The translations under genes were made by a program, and so were the position numbers. Positions 4,654 through 6,022 of a stretch of DNA of 6,022 nt are shown here, piece by piece (the first letter of the stretch is position 1; each line of letters begins with the position of its first letter). The notes under the pieces were generated by a model. It was given only the letters and a program-made list of their open reading frames with translations. It was not told where the DNA came from and did not search any database. This stretch comes from Clostridia bacterium (GTDB lineage Bacteria; Bacillota_A; Clostridia; Oscillospirales; CAG-272): assembly GCA_017630995.1 (NCBI GenBank), contig JAGBUD010000111.1, positions 1-6,022 on the forward strand, in the 5' to 3' direction.

Positions 4654-6022
4654 ATGACTGATGCTGATAGAATATACGCGCGATTTCCGGATTTTATAAA
4701 GGAATATATCTATTCGCACGGCTGGAGTGAACTGCGTGAAATTCAGCTTGTTGCGGCAGACGTAATATTTAACAGCGAAAATAATCTTCTTCTTTCTTCC
4801 TCCACCGCCTCAGGAAAAACCGAGGCAGCATTCTTTCCCATAATATCTGATATTTACGAAAATCCACCCGAGAAAAAATCGATTTCCGTGCTTTATATAG
4901 CGCCCCTGAAATCGCTTATAAACGACCAATTCTATAGACTCGACGACCTGCTTGAAGAAAGCGGACTTCCACTGACTCATTGGCACGGCGACGTTGGCGC
5001 ATCGCACAAAAATCGACTTTTAAAAAATCCTGAGGGTATATTGCAAATAACCCCTGAATCCCTCGAATCAATGATTATCAACCGATCAAACGATATCCCC
5101 CGTCTTTTCAGCGGTCTTAAATACGTCGTTATAGACGAGGTGCACGCTCTAATAGGGCAAGATAGAGGAAATCAGGTCTTGTGCTTGCTTTCCCGCCTTT
5201 CTCGATTAATTTCGTATAATCCGAGAAGAATCGGATTGAGTGCCACGCTCGGTGACTTGACTGTTGCGGCAGAATGGCTCGGTGCAGGCAGCGGAAGAGA
5301 TACCGTTGCACCGCTTTCTCCCAAAACACCGCTTAAATGGCGTCTCGGACTGGAGCATTTTTATATTCAGAATCCCGAAGAAACGCAAGCGGGTGCGCAC
5401 TCCTCCGCCGAAGCAGACGCAAAAGCGGCTCTTGACGCCGGATACGAGTTTTTATATGACGCAGTTTACGGAAAAAAGGCGTTAGTTTTTTCAAATTCAA
5501 GAGAAGAAACGGAATACGTCACCGCAACTCTGCGTCAAATATCAAAAAAACGCGGTGATAACGATATATTCCTTATTCATCACGGAAACCTCTCCACCTC
5601 ACTGCGTGAGGACGCGGAGCTGAAAATGAAAGAGGATTCCGCAGAGCCTGTCGTAACGTGCGCAACTGTCACTATGGAGCTCGGTATAGATATAGGAAAG
5701 CTTGAGCGCGTTTGTCAGGTCGGCTCTCCTACCACGGTTGCGGGCTTTCTTCAAAGGCTCGGAAGATCGGGCAGGCGCGGCTCACCGCCCGAAATGATAA
5801 TGGTTTTTCGTGAGGAAATGGCGCTACCGAATGCCCCGCTTCCCGAAATAATCCCGTGGGATCTTTTGCGTGGTATCGCAATAATAGACCTTTATTCAAC
5901 CGAGCGGTTTATAGAACCACCGAAAATAAAGAAAATGCCGTTAAGCCTTGCATTTCATCAGACGTTGAGTACTCTTATGTCATCGGGCGAGCTTTCAGCA
6001 AAGGCCCTTGCCGAAAGAGTGC
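4654..6022 (+). CDS. Lhr/BrxHI-like SF2 DEAD/DEAH helicase, N-terminal part (3' end cut by window)
   Basis: ATP-dependent superfamily 2 nucleic acid helicase. The reading frame is open from the ATG at 4654 to the window edge (456 codons). All core motifs are present and intact: Q-motif glutamine in LREIQ (Q31); motif I TASGKT (51-56); Ia PLKSLINDQ (84-92); Ib TPESLE (133-138); II DEVH (161-164); III SAT (196-198); IV LVFSNSREETE (277-287); V ATVTMELGIDIG (337-348); VI QRLGRSGRRG (367-376). DEVH plus the motif V/VI wording is Lhr-like, matching the BrxHI helicase of type 2 BREX. The start has AAAGGAG (4640-4646) 7 nt upstream and lies 24 nt after the ATPase gene, so it is in the same operon. 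Lhr-type proteins continue with winged-helix and further domains, which would lie beyond 6022. Whether it unwinds DNA in defence or in repair is not decided by the sequence; a housekeeping Lhr is possible, but the neighbours argue against it. Confidence 0.9.
   Translation, partial: MTDADRIYARFPDFIKEYIYSHGWSELREIQLVAADVIFNSENNLLLSSSTASGKTEAAFFPIISDIYENPPEKKSISVLYIAPLKSLINDQFYRLDDLLEESGLPLTHWHGDVGASHKNRLLKNPEGILQITPESLESMIINRSNDIPRLFSGLKYVVIDEVHALIGQDRGNQVLCLLSRLSRLISYNPRRIGLSATLGDLTVAAEWLGAGSGRDTVAPLSPKTPLKWRLGLEHFYIQNPEETQAGAHSSAEADAKAALDAGYEFLYDAVYGKKALVFSNSREETEYVTATLRQISKKRGDNDIFLIHHGNLSTSLREDAELKMKEDSAEPVVTCATVTMELGIDIGKLERVCQVGSPTTVAGFLQRLGRSGRRGSPPEMIMVFREEMALPNAPLPEIIPWDLLRGIAIIDLYSTERFIEPPKIKKMPLSLAFHQTLSTLMSSGELSAKALAERV

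Noticed and set aside
1658..6022. A complete type 2 BREX locus
   Set aside because: Only the BrxD-like and BrxHI-like components are present, and the gene before them is a TerB-domain protein. No methylase, PglZ-type phosphatase or BrxC-type ATPase is seen within the window. They could still lie beyond 6022.
1..6022. CRISPR array, tRNA or rRNA gene, insertion sequence
   Set aside because: I saw no regularly spaced repeats, cloverleaf, rRNA segments, transposase or terminal inverted repeats on reading both strands.

Overview
The window reads as chromosome of a low-to-moderate G+C Gram-positive bacterium, most likely a member of the Clostridia (Oscillospiraceae/Ruminococcaceae-like). This is inferred from strong AGGAGG-type ribosome binding sites, near-consensus TTGACA-17 bp-TAAAAT/TATAAT promoters, an MEP-pathway gene (ispE) and the style of the proteins. 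No species can be named from the sequence alone.

Left end (1-434): the 5' part of rpsF (ribosomal protein S6) runs leftward off the window. Its leader contains a hairpin with a CCG, of the kind expected for S6:S18 autoregulation. Its promoter is divergent from that of ispE, and the two -35 boxes form an inverted repeat only 6 bp apart. ispE (435-1316), a complete CDP-ME kinase, follows to the right.

Middle (1317-1657): this non-coding gap contains a perfect consensus extended -10 promoter, about 85 nt of foldable sequence and a strong intrinsic terminator. It looks like an independent small RNA gene of about 118 nt that I cannot assign to a family. A second promoter with a small palindrome over the start site then drives the next operon.

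Right part (1658-6022): three co-oriented, tightly packed genes. They encode a TerB_N/TerB_C-type protein, a DUF2791 (BrxD-like) P-loop ATPase that starts at TTG inside the preceding gene, and an Lhr/BrxHI-like SF2 helicase cut by the window edge. ATPase plus helicase is the pair found in type 2 BREX, but here it sits behind a TerB-domain protein, and no PglX methylase, PglZ or BrxC is visible. The likely reading is a compact DNA-processing or anti-phage module in which the TerB-domain protein acts as sensor or scaffold and the ATPase and helicase act on DNA. The function is inferred. The operon may continue beyond position 6022.
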